A stretch of DNA of 64,000 bases from positions 62,001-126,000 of the forward strand of contig NZ_FOFR01000020.1 in the NCBI RefSeq assembly GCF_900110955.1. The letters run 5' to 3'. The translations under genes and the position numbers were made by a program. Source of the stretch: Lentzea xinjiangensis. Its GTDB lineage: Bacteria; Actinomycetota; Actinomycetes; Mycobacteriales; Pseudonocardiaceae. Under the pieces are notes generated by a model, which saw nothing but the letters and a program-made list of their open reading frames with translations, was not told the origin of the DNA and did no database searches. Within the stretch, counting starts at the first letter, position 1. Each line of letters starts with the position of its first letter. Below, piece by piece: positions 7,412 through 15,279 of the stretch.

Positions 7412-9013
7412 GTGACGTCATCTTCTGCAACTGTGCGTGTCTTGCTCGCGAGCGTGCTCGCGCTCGGCACCGTCGTACCCGGTCCGGGCACCGCGTCCGC
7501 CCAGGCCGCCACCGGACCCGCTGCCTGGGGGCAGTGCGCGGCAGACGTTCTCGCCACGCTTCCCGCCTCGGTCACGCCCGAGGAGCGGGCGCGCCTGTCC
7601 TGCGCCGTGCAGGAGGTGCCCGTCGACCACTCGCGCCCGCGCGGGGAGAAGACCGGCATCGCCATGATGAAGCGCCCGGCGAACGACCCGTCCCGCAAGA
7701 TCGGCTCGATCTTCCTCAACCCCGGCGGTCCCGGCGGCTCCGGCCTGCTCCGCGGCGCCGTCGCCAAGAACTACTTCCAGCCGGAGGTGCTCGACCGGTT
7801 CGACGTCATCGGCTTCGACCCGCGCGGTGTGGCCCGCAGCGCCCCGTTGCGCTGCTTCCGCACGCAGGAGGAGTCCGACGCGGTGAACTCGGGCTGGTCC
7901 GCGTTGCCGATCACCGAGGAGGAGATCGGCGCCACCATCCGCTCGGCCAAGGCCTACACCGACTACTGCCGGATCAACGCCGGTCCGCTGCTGAACTTCA
8001 TGTCGACCGAGGCCGTCGCGCGCGACCTCGACGTCCTGCGGGAGGCAGTCGGCGACGAGCAGCTCAACTTCGTCGGCTTCTCGTACGGCACGCTGATCGG
8101 CTCGACGTACGCGAACATCTTCCCGCACAGGTCCAGGGCGATCGTGATCGACGGCAACGTCGACCCGCAGCTACGCCTGACCAACGGCGCCGAGTACGAC
8201 CGCCAGCGCGCGCAGGGCTTCGAGATCGCGCTGGACGCGATGCTGCGGCGGTGCGACAGCGCGGGAGCCGAGAAGTGCGCCTTCGCCGGTGACGCCCGCA
8301 AGAAGTTCGAGGACATGAAGAAGGCCCTCGCCGGGGGACCCGCGACGTTGCCGAACGGCACCAAGGTCACGCTGGCCGACGTCGTCAGCCGAGTGGCGGG
8401 TGACCTGTACTCGGTGCCGAGGTTCGCCACCCTGGTGGCCTGGCTGCAGAGCGTCCACGTGGCGTTGAACCCCGGCCCGGCCACCTTCGGCGCCGCGTCC
8501 ACTGTGGACCTGCCGGCGCCGCTGAACAACGGCGGTGGCCGCCTGGACGTCGACCCGCTGCCGGAGACCCCGTACACGGCGGACGACTCGTACTTCGCGG
8601 TCAACTGCTCCGACAAGCCGTTCGCCCGCACGAACCGCTTCTGGGAGCAGACCGCGGACAGGTGGGAGAGGCAGTCGCCGACGTTCGGCCGCTACCAGGC
8701 CGCCTCGGACCTGCTCGCCTGCCCGACGTGGCCCGCGCGCAACCCGGACCGCTGGATCGGCCCGTGGAACAGGCACACGAAGAACCCGATCGTCGTGGTG
8801 GGCAACTACTACGATCCGGCGACGCAGTACCTGTTCTCGCAGCGCATGGCCAAGCAGCTCGGCAACGCCCGGCTGATCAGCGTCGACTCGTTCGGCCACT
8901 GCATCCTGGGCCGCTCTGCCGCGACGGACGCGGCCGTGGCGCGGTACCTGGTCGACCTGGTCGCACCCGCGGACGGCTCGGTGTTCCAGCCGAACGTCCA
9001 GCCGTTCGCCTGA
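7412..9013 (+). CDS. Secreted tripeptidyl aminopeptidase, copy 2
   Basis: A 533-residue paralogue of the preceding gene. It has a signal peptide (LLASVLALGTV, cleavage near ASAQ), the NPGGPGGSG oxyanion loop, the nucleophile elbow GFSYGTLIG and the catalytic His in DSFGHCIL. Long identical stretches in the last 150 residues (WIGPWNRHTKNPIVVVGNYY) point to a recent duplication or gene conversion. Differences cluster in the mature N-terminus and around residues 300-400, where substrate specificity could have diverged. GTG 7412 aligns with the ATG of copy 1. Confidence 0.93.
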   Translation: MTSSSATVRVLLASVLALGTVVPGPGTASAQAATGPAAWGQCAADVLATLPASVTPEERARLSCAVQEVPVDHSRPRGEKTGIAMMKRPANDPSRKIGSIFLNPGGPGGSGLLRGAVAKNYFQPEVLDRFDVIGFDPRGVARSAPLRCFRTQEESDAVNSGWSALPITEEEIGATIRSAKAYTDYCRINAGPLLNFMSTEAVARDLDVLREAVGDEQLNFVGFSYGTLIGSTYANIFPHRSRAIVIDGNVDPQLRLTNGAEYDRQRAQGFEIALDAMLRRCDSAGAEKCAFAGDARKKFEDMKKALAGGPATLPNGTKVTLADVVSRVAGDLYSVPRFATLVAWLQSVHVALNPGPATFGAASTVDLPAPLNNGGGRLDVDPLPETPYTADDSYFAVNCSDKPFARTNRFWEQTADRWERQSPTFGRYQAASDLLACPTWPARNPDRWIGPWNRHTKNPIVVVGNYYDPATQYLFSQRMAKQLGNARLISVDSFGHCILGRSAATDAAVARYLVDLVAPADGSVFQPNVQPFA

Positions 9014-9020
9014 TCACCTC

Positions 9021-9056
9021 CGCGGAGCGCACTTCCCTACAGGAGTGCGCTCCGCG
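9021..9056. terminator. Bidirectional terminator between convergent genes
   Basis: A perfect 13-bp stem (CGCGGAGCGCACT with AGTGCGCTCCGCG) and a 10-nt loop. It lies between peptidase copy 2 (plus) and the TSUP gene (minus), whose stop codon falls in the loop. Confidence 0.85.
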
Positions 9057-9756
9057 CGATCAGCACCACGGCACTGACGCCCGCCACGACGAGCGTCGGC
9101 GTGCGGACGCCCCCGGCGTCGAACCGCTTGCGCAACGGCCCGGACGCCAGGAAGCCGGCCACCAGGAACGGGATCAGCAGCACCCCGCTCCACAGCTGGT
9201 GCGCGGTGACGTTGCCGGTGGCGGCGAGCCCGATGATCGAGGTGATGGAGCCCAGCGCGAAGAACGCCGCGAGCGTCGCCCTGACCTCGGGCCCCGACTG
9301 GTTCTGGTACAGCAGCGCGACCATCGGCCCGCCGATCGACGTGGCCGTGCCGAACGACCCGCTCGCCACCCCGGCCGTGACCAGCGCCGGCGCGGTGGGC
9401 TCCGGCCGCCACGACAGGACCGAGAGCACGACGCACGCGAGCACCGCCGCGCCGACGACCACGCCGAAGCTCCGCGGGTCGAGCGAGTCGACGATCCAGA
9501 TGCCGACGACCGTGCCCGGCAGCCGGCCGAGCATCGCCCAGCCCACCCCGCGCCAGTCGGCGTGGCCGAACTCCCTGGCGAGCGACATGACCGCGTGAGC
9601 GCTCGCGACCACCAGCACCGGAACCGGCACGAGCGCCGGGTCCAGCAGCGCGAGCAGCGGCACGGCGACCAGCGCCAGGCCGAACCCGATCAGGCCCTGC
9701 AGCAGCCCTCCGGCCGCCACGACCACGCCTGCGACGACCAGCAACCCCCAGGACAT
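9037..9756 (-). CDS. TSUP (TauE/SafE) family membrane transporter
   Basis: A ~239-residue integral membrane protein with about seven or eight hydrophobic helices, starting SWGLLVVAGVVVAAGGLLQGLIGFGLAL. The two-repeat layout, with GLIGFG in the first half and GSFGTATSIGGPMVAL in the second, is that of the TauE/SafE/TSUP family. These proteins move sulfite, sulfonates or other small organic anions. The ATG at 9756 is preferred; a TTG 9 bp upstream is possible. It stands alone, divergent from the phosphoesterase gene. Its substrate cannot be told, though the ergothioneine genes nearby make sulfur compounds a reasonable guess. Confidence 0.85.
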   Translation of the reverse strand: MSWGLLVVAGVVVAAGGLLQGLIGFGLALVAVPLLALLDPALVPVPVLVVASAHAVMSLAREFGHADWRGVGWAMLGRLPGTVVGIWIVDSLDPRSFGVVVGAAVLACVVLSVLSWRPEPTAPALVTAGVASGSFGTATSIGGPMVALLYQNQSGPEVRATLAAFFALGSITSIIGLAATGNVTAHQLWSGVLLIPFLVAGFLASGPLRKRFDAGGVRTPTLVVAGVSAVVLIARSALL

Positions 9757-9842
9757 GGTTAGCAAGGCTACCTATCTGCCGGGGTGGAGAGGTTCGCCCG
9801 GCGTTCTCCTGGCGTTGGGAAAGCGCATTTACGCTCCGCGCC

Positions 9843-11609
9843 ATGACCCCCTCCCGTCGTTCCTTCCTGCTGGGCACCGGCGCGACCGCTGCCGCCGCCG
9901 CCCTGGTCACGCCCGGTTCCGCCGCCGCGGACAACGTTGCCGGAGCCGGCCGTCCCGACCCGGAGGCACGGCGGTTCACGCTCGCGGTGATCCCGGACAC
10001 GCAGTACATGTTCGACCTCGACCGCGGCGACTCGGCGCCGTTGAAGGCGACGCTGCAGTACCTGGTCGACCACCAGAGGTCCGAGAACATCGTCTTCGTC
10101 AGCCACCTCGGCGACCTCGTCGAGAACGCGCTCCAGAGCGAGATCGACGACATCAGCGAGCGGTTCGAGGTGCTCGACCGGCGCAGAGTGGGCTACAGCG
10201 TGCTCGCCGGCAACCACGACGTGCCGGACTCGCGCACCGACGACCAGCGCGGCCGCACGCCGTACCTCGACAGGTTCGGGCCGCAGCGGTTCCGGCGCTC
10301 GCCGACGTTCCGCGGCGCGAGCCCGGACGGCTACAACACGTTCCACGTGTTCCGCGCGGCCGGCCGGGACTGGCTGGTCCTCGCGCTGGACTGGCGCATG
10401 TCCGCCCGCGGGTTCGAATGGGCGCGCTCGGTGTTCGCGAAGCACCCGAAGCTGCCCGTCATCCTCACCACGCACGAGCTGGCCCGCGAAGGCCACGACG
10501 GCGTCGCGCAGATGTCCGACTACGGCCGCAAGCTGTGGGACGAGCTGATCAAGGACAACGACCAGGTCTTCCTCACGCTGAACGGGCACTTCTGGCCGCC
10601 CGCCAGGGCGACGCTGCGCAACTCCGCCGGCAACGACGTGCACGTGCACATCACGAACTACCAGGACCGCTACTACGGCGGCGGCGCGATGATCCGGCTC
10701 TACCACTTCGACCTCGACCGCTCGACCATCGACGTGCGGACCCTGTCGCCCTGGCTGCTGGGCAAGAAGGCGCTCAACCCGCTGGAGCGCAAGGAGATCG
10801 AGCTGACCGGACCGGCCGACCGGTTCAGCGTGCCGATCGACTTCGAGCGGCGGTTCGCCCGGTTCGACCCGCCGGTGCTGCCGCCCGCGCAGCCCGTTCG
10901 TGACGTCCTCGTGCGCGGCACGGTCGCGTACTGGCGGCTCGGCGAGGGCCTGAAAGACCTGTCGGGCAACGGGAACGACCTGGTGCAGACCGGCACGCTG
11001 ACCGCTTCCGACGACCACCACCGGTTCGCGCCGTCACACCGCTCGCTGTACTTCGGCAAGAACGGCCACCTGTCCACGGTGGACAACGCACCGCTGAACG
11101 CGCAGACGTTCGAGCGCGGCTACACCATCGAGCTGTTCCTCAAGCTGCCCGCGGACTTCAACCACCCCTGGTGCGGCCTGTTCACCAAGCTCGCGCCGGG
11201 CTCGGCGGCGGGCAAGACCGGTGACGACCCGAGCGAGCCGATCGCCACGCTGAACGTCGCGGGCGGCGGCCAGCTCCAGTGGGCGGTGTTCCCGCGCAAC
11301 CTGCCGGGCATCTCCACGAACTGGGGCCACGAGATGGACTACGAGACGTGGTGGCACATCGCGGTCGTCAACGACGGCGTGCACAGCACGCTGTACGTCG
11401 ACGGATCCCCGTTGCTGCGCAACCCGTCCACGCCCGCCCGCGGCATCTCCACCGCCGGTGACCCGTGGCTCGTCGGCGCCTACGCGTACGACAAGGTCGT
11501 CGAGAAGTCGTTGCACGGCTGGATCGGCGACATGCGGATCGTGAACCGGCCGCTCGACCGTTCGGAGTTCATGCGGTCGAAGGCAGCCCGAACCGCGGGA
11601 ACAGACTGA
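9843..11609 (+). CDS. Tat-exported metallophosphoesterase with LamG-like domain
   Basis: A 588-residue secreted protein. The N-terminus has a twin-arginine signal (PSRRSFLLG, then an Ala-rich core). Residues ~40-310 form a calcineurin-like phosphoesterase with metal-binding motifs PDTQ, GDLVEN, GNHD and NGHFW. Residues ~380-580 form a concanavalin/LamG-like sandwich (YWRLGEG, DLSGNGNDL, YTIELFLKL, WWHIAVVNDG, LYVDGSP), probably for binding polymer or cell surface. Its substrate is unknown. The 3' end overlaps the convergent sigma-factor gene by 41 bp, which is unusual and may affect both transcripts. Confidence 0.9.
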   Translation: MTPSRRSFLLGTGATAAAAALVTPGSAAADNVAGAGRPDPEARRFTLAVIPDTQYMFDLDRGDSAPLKATLQYLVDHQRSENIVFVSHLGDLVENALQSEIDDISERFEVLDRRRVGYSVLAGNHDVPDSRTDDQRGRTPYLDRFGPQRFRRSPTFRGASPDGYNTFHVFRAAGRDWLVLALDWRMSARGFEWARSVFAKHPKLPVILTTHELAREGHDGVAQMSDYGRKLWDELIKDNDQVFLTLNGHFWPPARATLRNSAGNDVHVHITNYQDRYYGGGAMIRLYHFDLDRSTIDVRTLSPWLLGKKALNPLERKEIELTGPADRFSVPIDFERRFARFDPPVLPPAQPVRDVLVRGTVAYWRLGEGLKDLSGNGNDLVQTGTLTASDDHHRFAPSHRSLYFGKNGHLSTVDNAPLNAQTFERGYTIELFLKLPADFNHPWCGLFTKLAPGSAAGKTGDDPSEPIATLNVAGGGQLQWAVFPRNLPGISTNWGHEMDYETWWHIAVVNDGVHSTLYVDGSPLLRNPSTPARGISTAGDPWLVGAYAYDKVVEKSLHGWIGDMRIVNRPLDRSEFMRSKAARTAGTD

Positions 11610-12489
11610 GGTCGAAGAACGACGAGACGCGGGTGATCCGGCCGTCGCCGATCTCCAGCACCTGGAGGTTGAACGGCCGGAACACGCCGTCCTCCGCCCG
11701 CAGGTACAGGCCGTAGGCGGGCTGGCCGTTGGCCTCGGTGGCGATCATCCTCGCGCCGTGCGGCACCGCGGGGCACTGGTGGGTGAGGTGCCACGCGACC
11801 ATCTCCCCGCCGTGGTACCACTGCGGGAACGGCGGCATCTCCCAGACGACGTCCTCGGCCAGCATCCCGATGATCGCCGGGATGTCCTTGGCCTCGAACG
11901 CCTTCACCCACCGGTCGAGCAGCGGCTTGGCGTCCGCGGGCTCGACGACCTCCTCCTCGCTGAGGTCCCCGAGCCGCGCGTGCGCCCGTTGCAGCGCGCT
12001 GTTGACGGCCGCCACGGTCATCCCCAGCTCCCCGGCGGTCTCCGCGGCGCTCAACCGCAGGACGTCGCGCAGGACCAGCACCGCGCGCTGCCTCGGCGGC
12101 AGGTGCTGCAGCGCCGCCACGAACGCGAGTCTCGTCGACTCGCGTTCGACGACGATGGCGGCCGGGTCCGTCGGGAACGGCTCCAGCCACGGGACCTCGT
12201 GGTCCCGGGTGAGCGGGTCGTCCTCGGTGGCGCCGCTCGTGCCGAGGCCGGACGGCAGCGGCCGCCTGCCGCGGCTGTCGAGCGCGGTGAGGCAGGCGTT
12301 CGTCGCGATCCGGTAGAGCCAGGTGCGCACCGACGAGCGGCCCTCGAACCCGTCGTAGGCCTTCCAAGCGCGCAGGTAGGTCTCCTGCACGAGGTCCTCG
12401 GCGTCGTGCAGGGAGCCGAGCATCCGGTAGCAGTGCGCGAGCAGCTCCCGCCGGAACGGGTCCGCCGCGGTCTCGAAGTCCACCGTCAT
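11569..12489 (-). CDS. ECF sigma factor with SnoaL-like C-terminal domain (SigG-like)
   Basis: A 306-residue RNA polymerase sigma factor. Region 2 is at ~10-80 (LLAHCYRMLGSLHDAEDLVQETYLRAW) and region 4 at ~130-185 (LPPRQRAVLVLRDVLRLSAAE, then the HTH). A long C-terminal SnoaL/NTF2-like domain (~195-300) replaces a separate anti-sigma factor in this group, as in mycobacterial SigG-like factors (TIGR02960-type). The ATG overlaps the stop codon of the upstream WYL regulator (ATGA), so the two are translated together. Its 3' end overlaps the convergent phosphoesterase gene. Confidence 0.92.
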   Translation of the reverse strand: MTVDFETAADPFRRELLAHCYRMLGSLHDAEDLVQETYLRAWKAYDGFEGRSSVRTWLYRIATNACLTALDSRGRRPLPSGLGTSGATEDDPLTRDHEVPWLEPFPTDPAAIVVERESTRLAFVAALQHLPPRQRAVLVLRDVLRLSAAETAGELGMTVAAVNSALQRAHARLGDLSEEEVVEPADAKPLLDRWVKAFEAKDIPAIIGMLAEDVVWEMPPFPQWYHGGEMVAWHLTHQCPAVPHGARMIATEANGQPAYGLYLRAEDGVFRPFNLQVLEIGDGRITRVSSFFDLSLFPRFGLPSTA

Positions 12490-13448
12490 CCTCGTGCCCC
12501 GATCGCGTTCTGCAGCCTGCCGATGAGCGTTCTCACGTGGTCGGTCAGCTCCTCCGGCTCGTGCACGGTGAAGTCGTGGCCGAGGAACATCAGGTGGAAG
12601 ACGATCCGGTCGAGCGAGTCGGCGCCCGTGCGCATGAGGCAGGAGCTCTCGTCGATCGGCTCCAGCACCGCCGAGATCGGCGTGGTGCGTTCGGCGACGG
12701 CCCGCAGCGGCGCGTGGATCGTGAGCACCGCCTGGTAGGTGTAGACGTTGGAGGCGACCTGCCGGGACACGAACTCGCCGAGGCTCTCCGCCGGTGGCTC
12801 GCGGGGCGGGCAGCGCGCGGCGGGGGTGGGCTCGGTGGTGATGCGGTCCACGCGGAAGGTCCGCCAGTCCTCTTTGGACACGTCCCAGGCCACGAGGTAC
12901 CACCTCCGGCCGGTGTGCACGAGGCCTTGCGGCTCGACCAGCCGCCGGGTGGGCTCGCCGTGCGTCGGGGCGTAGGTGAAGCGCAGCTGCCGGTGGTCGC
13001 GGCAGGCGGCGGCGATGGTCGTGAGCGTCTCGGCGTCGACGGTCGGGCCCGCGGCGGACAGCGCGGTGGTGTGCGCCTGGAGTGCCTGCACGCGCCTGCG
13101 CAGTCGCGCCGGCAGCACCTGTTCCAGCTTGGTGAGTGCGCGGACCGAGGTCTCCTCGATGCCCGCGACGGTGCCGTTCGCGGCGGTCCTGAGCCCGACC
13201 GCGACGGCGACCGCCTCGTCGTCGTCGAGCAGCAGCGGCGGCAGCTCCGCGCCGGCGCCGAGCCGGTAGCCGCCGGCCGCGCCGGGCAGTGACGTGACGG
13301 GGTAGCCGAGGCTGCGGAGCTTGTCGACGTCGCGGCGGATCGTGCGCACGTCGACGCCGAGCCGCCCGGCGAGCGCCGGTCCCGTCCAGTCGCGCCGCAC
13401 CTGCAACAGCGACAGGAGCTTCAGCAGGCGTGCGGACGTCTCCAGCAT
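12486..13448 (-). CDS. WYL-domain transcriptional regulator
   Basis: A ~320-residue regulator with an N-terminal winged HTH (RRDWTGPALAGRLGVDVRTIRRDVDKLRSLGY, ~10-45) and a WYL domain at ~140-220 (WYLVAWDVSKEDWRTFRVDRI), which binds ligands or nucleic acid. The ATG at 13448 (MLETSARLLKLLS) matches usual family starts; a longer frame begins 30 bp upstream. It is coupled by ATGA to the ECF sigma factor downstream and may set its expression. A near-perfect 14-bp palindrome at 13454-13467 just upstream of the start is a candidate operator. Confidence 0.9.
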   Translation of the reverse strand: MLETSARLLKLLSLLQVRRDWTGPALAGRLGVDVRTIRRDVDKLRSLGYPVTSLPGAAGGYRLGAGAELPPLLLDDDEAVAVAVGLRTAANGTVAGIEETSVRALTKLEQVLPARLRRRVQALQAHTTALSAAGPTVDAETLTTIAAACRDHRQLRFTYAPTHGEPTRRLVEPQGLVHTGRRWYLVAWDVSKEDWRTFRVDRITTEPTPAARCPPREPPAESLGEFVSRQVASNVYTYQAVLTIHAPLRAVAERTTPISAVLEPIDESSCLMRTGADSLDRIVFHLMFLGHDFTVHEPEELTDHVRTLIGRLQNAIGARG

Positions 13449-13468
13449 GTGGCGGATTCTAGATTCCA

Positions 13469-13498
13469 TTGCGGACAACGGCCGGTACTGGCTACTGT
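13469..13498 (+). promoter_or_regulatory. Promoter for S1-protein leader
   Basis: TTGCGG (13469-13474), an 18-bp spacer and TACTGT (13493-13498) form a good vegetative promoter. Transcription would begin near 13505, at or just before the ATG of a short ORF. The imperfect palindrome GGATTCTAGATTCC (13454-13467, one mismatch) directly upstream lies between this promoter and the divergent WYL gene. Confidence 0.6.
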
Positions 13499-13505
13499 TT
13501 GCGCC

Positions 13506-13562
13506 ATGACTGCCGGGTCGGCCTTGTGCCGTGAGCGGAACGGTTGCCCGGCCCTGACTTGA
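13506..13562 (+). CDS. Candidate leaderless upstream ORF / leader peptide (18 aa)
   Basis: A short ORF encodes MTAGSALCRERNGCPALT and ends in TGA. Its ATG lies where transcription from the 13469-13498 promoter should start, so it may be translated as a leaderless message. The stop codon falls in the loop of a perfect 8-bp hairpin (13550-13570), so a terminating ribosome would disturb that structure. Two Cys residues (positions 8 and 14) hint at a sensing role, but this is inference. It could also be chance. Confidence 0.4.
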   Translation: MTAGSALCRERNGCPALT

Positions 13563-13621
13563 TCAGGGCCCCTCCTGCCCCGCGCGTGTTCGTTCCAGGA
13601 ACAGCGCGCCGGGAGAGGAGG
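13550..13621 (+). promoter_or_regulatory. Structured 5' leader with possible SD-sequestering element
   Basis: Two hairpins precede the S1-domain gene. The first is GGCCCTGA/TCAGGGCC at 13550-13557 and 13563-13570. The second pairs 13582-13591 (GCGCGTGTTC) with 13599-13609, with one bulge. Between them CCTCCT (13571-13576) is fully complementary to the Shine-Dalgarno AGGAGG (13616-13621). The RNA could therefore switch between an open and a sequestered ribosome site. Only complementarity is seen; switching is inferred. Confidence 0.45.
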
Positions 13622-13630
13622 TGATGCGCA

Positions 13631-13822
13631 ATGCTTCCCGATGTTGGTGATGTCTTCTCGGGGAAGGTCGTCTCGACCGTTCCCTTCGGTTCGTTCGTCG
13701 AGCACCCCGCCGGTGCCCACGGGCTCCTGCCGGGCCAGCAGGCCGAGGTGGGTTCCTCGGTGCAGGTCAAGGTGCTCGCGGTGGACGCCGAACAGCAGCG
13801 GTTCAGCCTTGAGCTGGCCTGA
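13631..13822 (+). CDS. Stand-alone S1-domain RNA-binding protein (63 aa)
   Basis: The whole 63-residue protein is a single S1/OB-fold domain: GDVFSGKVVSTVPFGSFVE, AGAHGLLPGQ, VGSSVQVKVLAVDAE, FSLELA. Such domains bind single-stranded RNA. Most S1 domains are parts of larger proteins (RpsA, PNPase, IF1-like); free-standing copies are uncommon. ATG 13631 lies 9 bp after a strong AGAGGAGG. The leader (13506-13621) has a possible uORF and hairpins, so expression may be controlled by RNA structure. It could act as an RNA chaperone or ribosome-associated factor; no target can be named. Confidence 0.85.
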   Translation: MLPDVGDVFSGKVVSTVPFGSFVEHPAGAHGLLPGQQAEVGSSVQVKVLAVDAEQQRFSLELA

Positions 13823-13827
13823 CGCAT

Positions 13828-13866
13828 GAGTTCCACCGGACAGAGGCGCCCTGTTCGGTGGAACTC
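13828..13866. terminator. Bidirectional terminator
   Basis: A perfect 11-bp stem (GAGTTCCACCG with CGGTGGAACTC) is extended inward by ACAG/CTGT. It lies between the S1 gene and the convergent coiled-coil gene, whose stop codon it overlaps. Confidence 0.85.
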
Positions 13867-14725
13867 ACGGCTTCCGGTAGTCCGCGCACTCCACGACCAG
13901 GCGGTCGTGCAGGTCCCTGCGGTGCCCCTGCTCCTTGGGCGCCGGGCCCAGCGCGTCCGCCGGGCTCGTGATGCCGTGCAGCAGGCGGTACAACACGACA
14001 TCCGTTGCGGTGTGAAGCCAATCGTCGGCCTTGCCGGGCGGTGCGGCGGGTCCCAGCATGTTCTCGAACCACGCCGGGAACAGCAGGTCGCGCGCGACCG
14101 CGTCCTCGATGCGGTCGCGGATGGTCTGCCGCACCCGTGCGACGGCCTCGTTCCCCGCCGCCTTGGCGGCGGTGTCCCTGGCGTGCGTGTCGTCGTCCGG
14201 CAGCTCGGGCCGGTGCCGCCCGGTGATCGTCCGCCACTCCCGGTACTTCTTGCGCCACAACGCCTCCGCGTGCGCGGGCAGCGTGGTGAGGGCGTCGGCC
14301 GCGTCGATCGCGGCTAGGGCCGCCCGGTCGTACTCGGCGATGGCCTTCCGGGTGTTCTTGGCTTCCTGCTGCGTGAAGGTCTTGCGCGCGTAGGCTTCCT
14401 GGCCCGCGAGGATCGTGGCGACGAGGGAGTCCGGCACCTCCGGCCACGTGTCGAAGTCGGCCTTCTGCGTCTCGCTCGCCCGCACCTTGCGGTTGAGCGC
14501 CACCAGGAGGCGTTCCAGGCGGTGCACGCTCTCCGCGAGCTCGGTGACCCGGTCGCCGGTCCTGGTGATCTTGCGGTTGGTGTCGCGGAACTGGTTGGTG
14601 GTGCTGAGCTTCTGCTGCGCGGCGTCGGTCTGCGCGTTGTCGATGCGGATGCCGAGGGACTTGACGTCCTTCTTGAGGCGTTCGACCTTGTCGTCCAGGG
14701 CCTTGACCGGGTCGATGTCCTTCAT
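13865..14725 (-). CDS. Hypothetical coiled-coil protein
   Basis: A 286-residue protein with no family that I recognise. The N-terminal ~100 residues are strongly predicted coiled coil (charged heptads from KALDDKVERLKKDVKSL to RVTELAESVHRLERLL). The rest is Ala/Arg-rich and helical, with a Trp-rich segment (WRKKYREWRTITGRHRP) and a conserved-looking AWFENMLGP. No signal peptide or membrane segment is seen. The ATG overlaps the stop of the membrane protein upstream (ATGA), so the two probably act together, for example as a cytoplasmic partner of that membrane protein. Confidence 0.75.
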   Translation of the reverse strand: MKDIDPVKALDDKVERLKKDVKSLGIRIDNAQTDAAQQKLSTTNQFRDTNRKITRTGDRVTELAESVHRLERLLVALNRKVRASETQKADFDTWPEVPDSLVATILAGQEAYARKTFTQQEAKNTRKAIAEYDRAALAAIDAADALTTLPAHAEALWRKKYREWRTITGRHRPELPDDDTHARDTAAKAAGNEAVARVRQTIRDRIEDAVARDLLFPAWFENMLGPAAPPGKADDWLHTATDVVLYRLLHGITSPADALGPAPKEQGHRRDLHDRLVVECADYRKP

Positions 14726-15183
14726 CCGAGCGTCCTCCTGGCCCACCACGCGATACCCGCGGCGGTGATCAGGGCCGCCCAGCCGTTCAGGAGTGGCGTG
14801 AGCAGCACGGCGAGGAGCGCGGCCGAGATCGCCGCCGTCCTGGCGCGCGGCTCCCAGTGGGTGCGGCCGGTGGGGTCGACGAGGACGGCCGCGGCGGTGG
14901 CCACGGCCAGCACGAGGGACAGCAGGGACCAGGCGTCGAACCAGCCCACGGCGACGACCAGGGCGGCGACGCTGGTCCCGGCGGCGGTCGCGCGGTTCGG
15001 GACGGTCAGGCGGGCCGCCTCCACGTCTCGGCGTGCCTGCAGCACGGCTTCGACCTCTTTGTCGGTCGCCGCCAGCAGGGCGGGGAAGTCGGGGCTGCCG
15101 GGGCCTGCCGCTCGCAGGGCTCTCAGGGCTGTTCGCAGCGCGTGCTGACGATCGGCCAGACGAGCGAACGGTTCGGCTGCCAT
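14722..15183 (-). CDS. Hypothetical membrane protein, operon partner
   Basis: A 153-residue protein. An N-terminal helical cytoplasmic part (~1-60, ADRQHALRTALRALRAAG, then EVEAVLQARRDVEAARL) is followed by about four closely spaced hydrophobic helices (~65-150). The ATG at 15183 heads a two-gene operon with the coiled-coil gene (ATGA overlap). I do not recognise the family. Helical bundle plus membrane anchor suggests a scaffold, but this is only inference. Confidence 0.7.
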   Translation of the reverse strand: MAAEPFARLADRQHALRTALRALRAAGPGSPDFPALLAATDKEVEAVLQARRDVEAARLTVPNRATAAGTSVAALVVAVGWFDAWSLLSLVLAVATAAAVLVDPTGRTHWEPRARTAAISAALLAVLLTPLLNGWAALITAAGIAWWARRTLG

Positions 15184-15279
15184 GCCCCGAAATCGTGATC
15201 AACGACGGTGTGGCGAGCTAGACCGGTGGGCGGAGTTGGTCCGGTTGCCGCCGAACTTCCCTCAGGTGGAGCAGTCGTC

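Noticed and set aside
5299..7767. An 822-codon minus-strand frame over egtD and the peptidase
   Set aside because: It is antisense to two well-supported genes and lacks any motif.
9750..9775. Possible IdeR/DtxR iron box at the TSUP start (TTAGCAAGGCTACCTA)
   Set aside because: It resembles the consensus, but the spacing between the halves is two bases short and symmetry is poor.
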